Origin: Brachybacterium vulturis
GTDB taxonomy: Bacteria; Actinomycetota; Actinomycetes; Actinomycetales; Dermabacteraceae
Assembly (NCBI RefSeq): GCF_002407185.1
Contig: NZ_CP023563.1
Location: 2,418,001 to 2,482,000 of the forward strand
Length of the DNA stretch: 64,000 nucleotides
Direction: 5' to 3'
A model generated the notes under the pieces. It worked only from the letters and a program-made list of their open reading frames with translations, was not told where the DNA came from and did no database searches. This document shows positions 63,863 through 64,000 of this stretch, piece after piece; position 1 is the stretch's first letter, and every line of letters starts with the position of its first letter. The position numbers and the translations under genes are program-made.

Positions 63863-64000
63863 GGCTACCTCCGGGTTCCGGCTCTCCGAGGGGGAAGGAT
63901 GAGAGCACCTGCCCAGGGTAGCGCGAAGACGCCGTCGGCCGACAGCAACGCGCCGCCCGAAGGTCACGGACGGGTGACGGCCCGGTGGGCCTCAGCCCTC
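63863..64000. other. Region upstream of ftsR to window end
   Basis: No gene is resolved. A TGA on the minus strand at 63992-63994 could be the stop of an upstream gene such as garA, and the small GGCCC/GGGCC hairpin before it a terminator, but neither can be confirmed within the window. Confidence 0.3.

Noticed and set aside
1-64000. tRNA, rRNA or riboswitch genes
   Set aside because: I found no cloverleaf-like or known riboswitch-like sequence by eye in the intergenic regions; a covariance-model scan would be needed to exclude small RNAs.

Overview
This window is high-GC DNA from an actinobacterium. The evidence is a PafB-PafC regulator, RbpA, an FtsR-type MerR regulator, an Lnt-Ppm1 pair, an ImuA/ImuB/DnaE2 cassette with an actinobacterial LexA box, GT4-type glycogen synthase, frequent GTG starts and many GTGA/ATGA stop-start overlaps. 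Gene content and order look like Micrococcales, possibly a Brachybacterium-like Dermabacteraceae; that assignment is inference from gene order. No rRNA, tRNA, CRISPR array, intact insertion sequence or prophage was seen.

Layout. 1-13.1 kb: hisG tail, PH-domain membrane protein, DUF3866 protein divergent from fused PafBC, then tatA, tatC, a lipid kinase, a HelY-like helicase, a degenerate amidohydrolase-like protein, lnt, ppm1 and fxsA. 13.1-17.6 kb (minus): rbpA behind a SigR/SigH-type promoter, glycerophosphodiesterase, SURF1-like protein and two paralogous membrane proteins sharing an FNPPPNW module. 17.6-26.4 kb: fabG, a SixA-type phosphatase, serB and glgC divergent from glgA, an RNB ribonuclease with a hypothetical partner, an ABC ATPase and a SpoU-type methyltransferase.

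26.4-36 kb looks like an accessory redox block. A CYP152-type fatty acid peroxygenase is divergent from a run of pyruvate-oxidase-like TPP enzyme, GltB2-like FMN/Fe-S protein, FAD/NAD(P) reductase and SDR, followed by convergent polyol dehydrogenase and MFS genes. 36-38.3 kb holds a DUF222-HNH nuclease gene preceded by a DnaA-box cluster, and a YrhK-like protein. 38.4-44.4 kb is the SOS mutasome operon imuA-imuB-dnaE2. 44.4-50.7 kb is an export cluster of YhgE/Pip and MMPL proteins with a divergent TetR regulator and a clear operator palindrome.

50.9-64 kb: Tat-signal GH25 lysozyme, queuosine-precursor-type transporter, Bcr/CflA MFS exporter overlapping an Imm5-like gene, a gene-poor scar (54.5-55.06 kb), then small enzymes (GNAT, PCD/VOC, maltokinase-cap-like, HAD), a TauE/SafE permease, PAC2 protein, transglutaminase, TIGR03085 protein, THUMP-type methyltransferase, ParA ATPase and FtsR. 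Many isolated genes have a TAnnnT box 6-7 nt before the start codon and no ribosome binding site, which suggests leaderless transcripts are common here.
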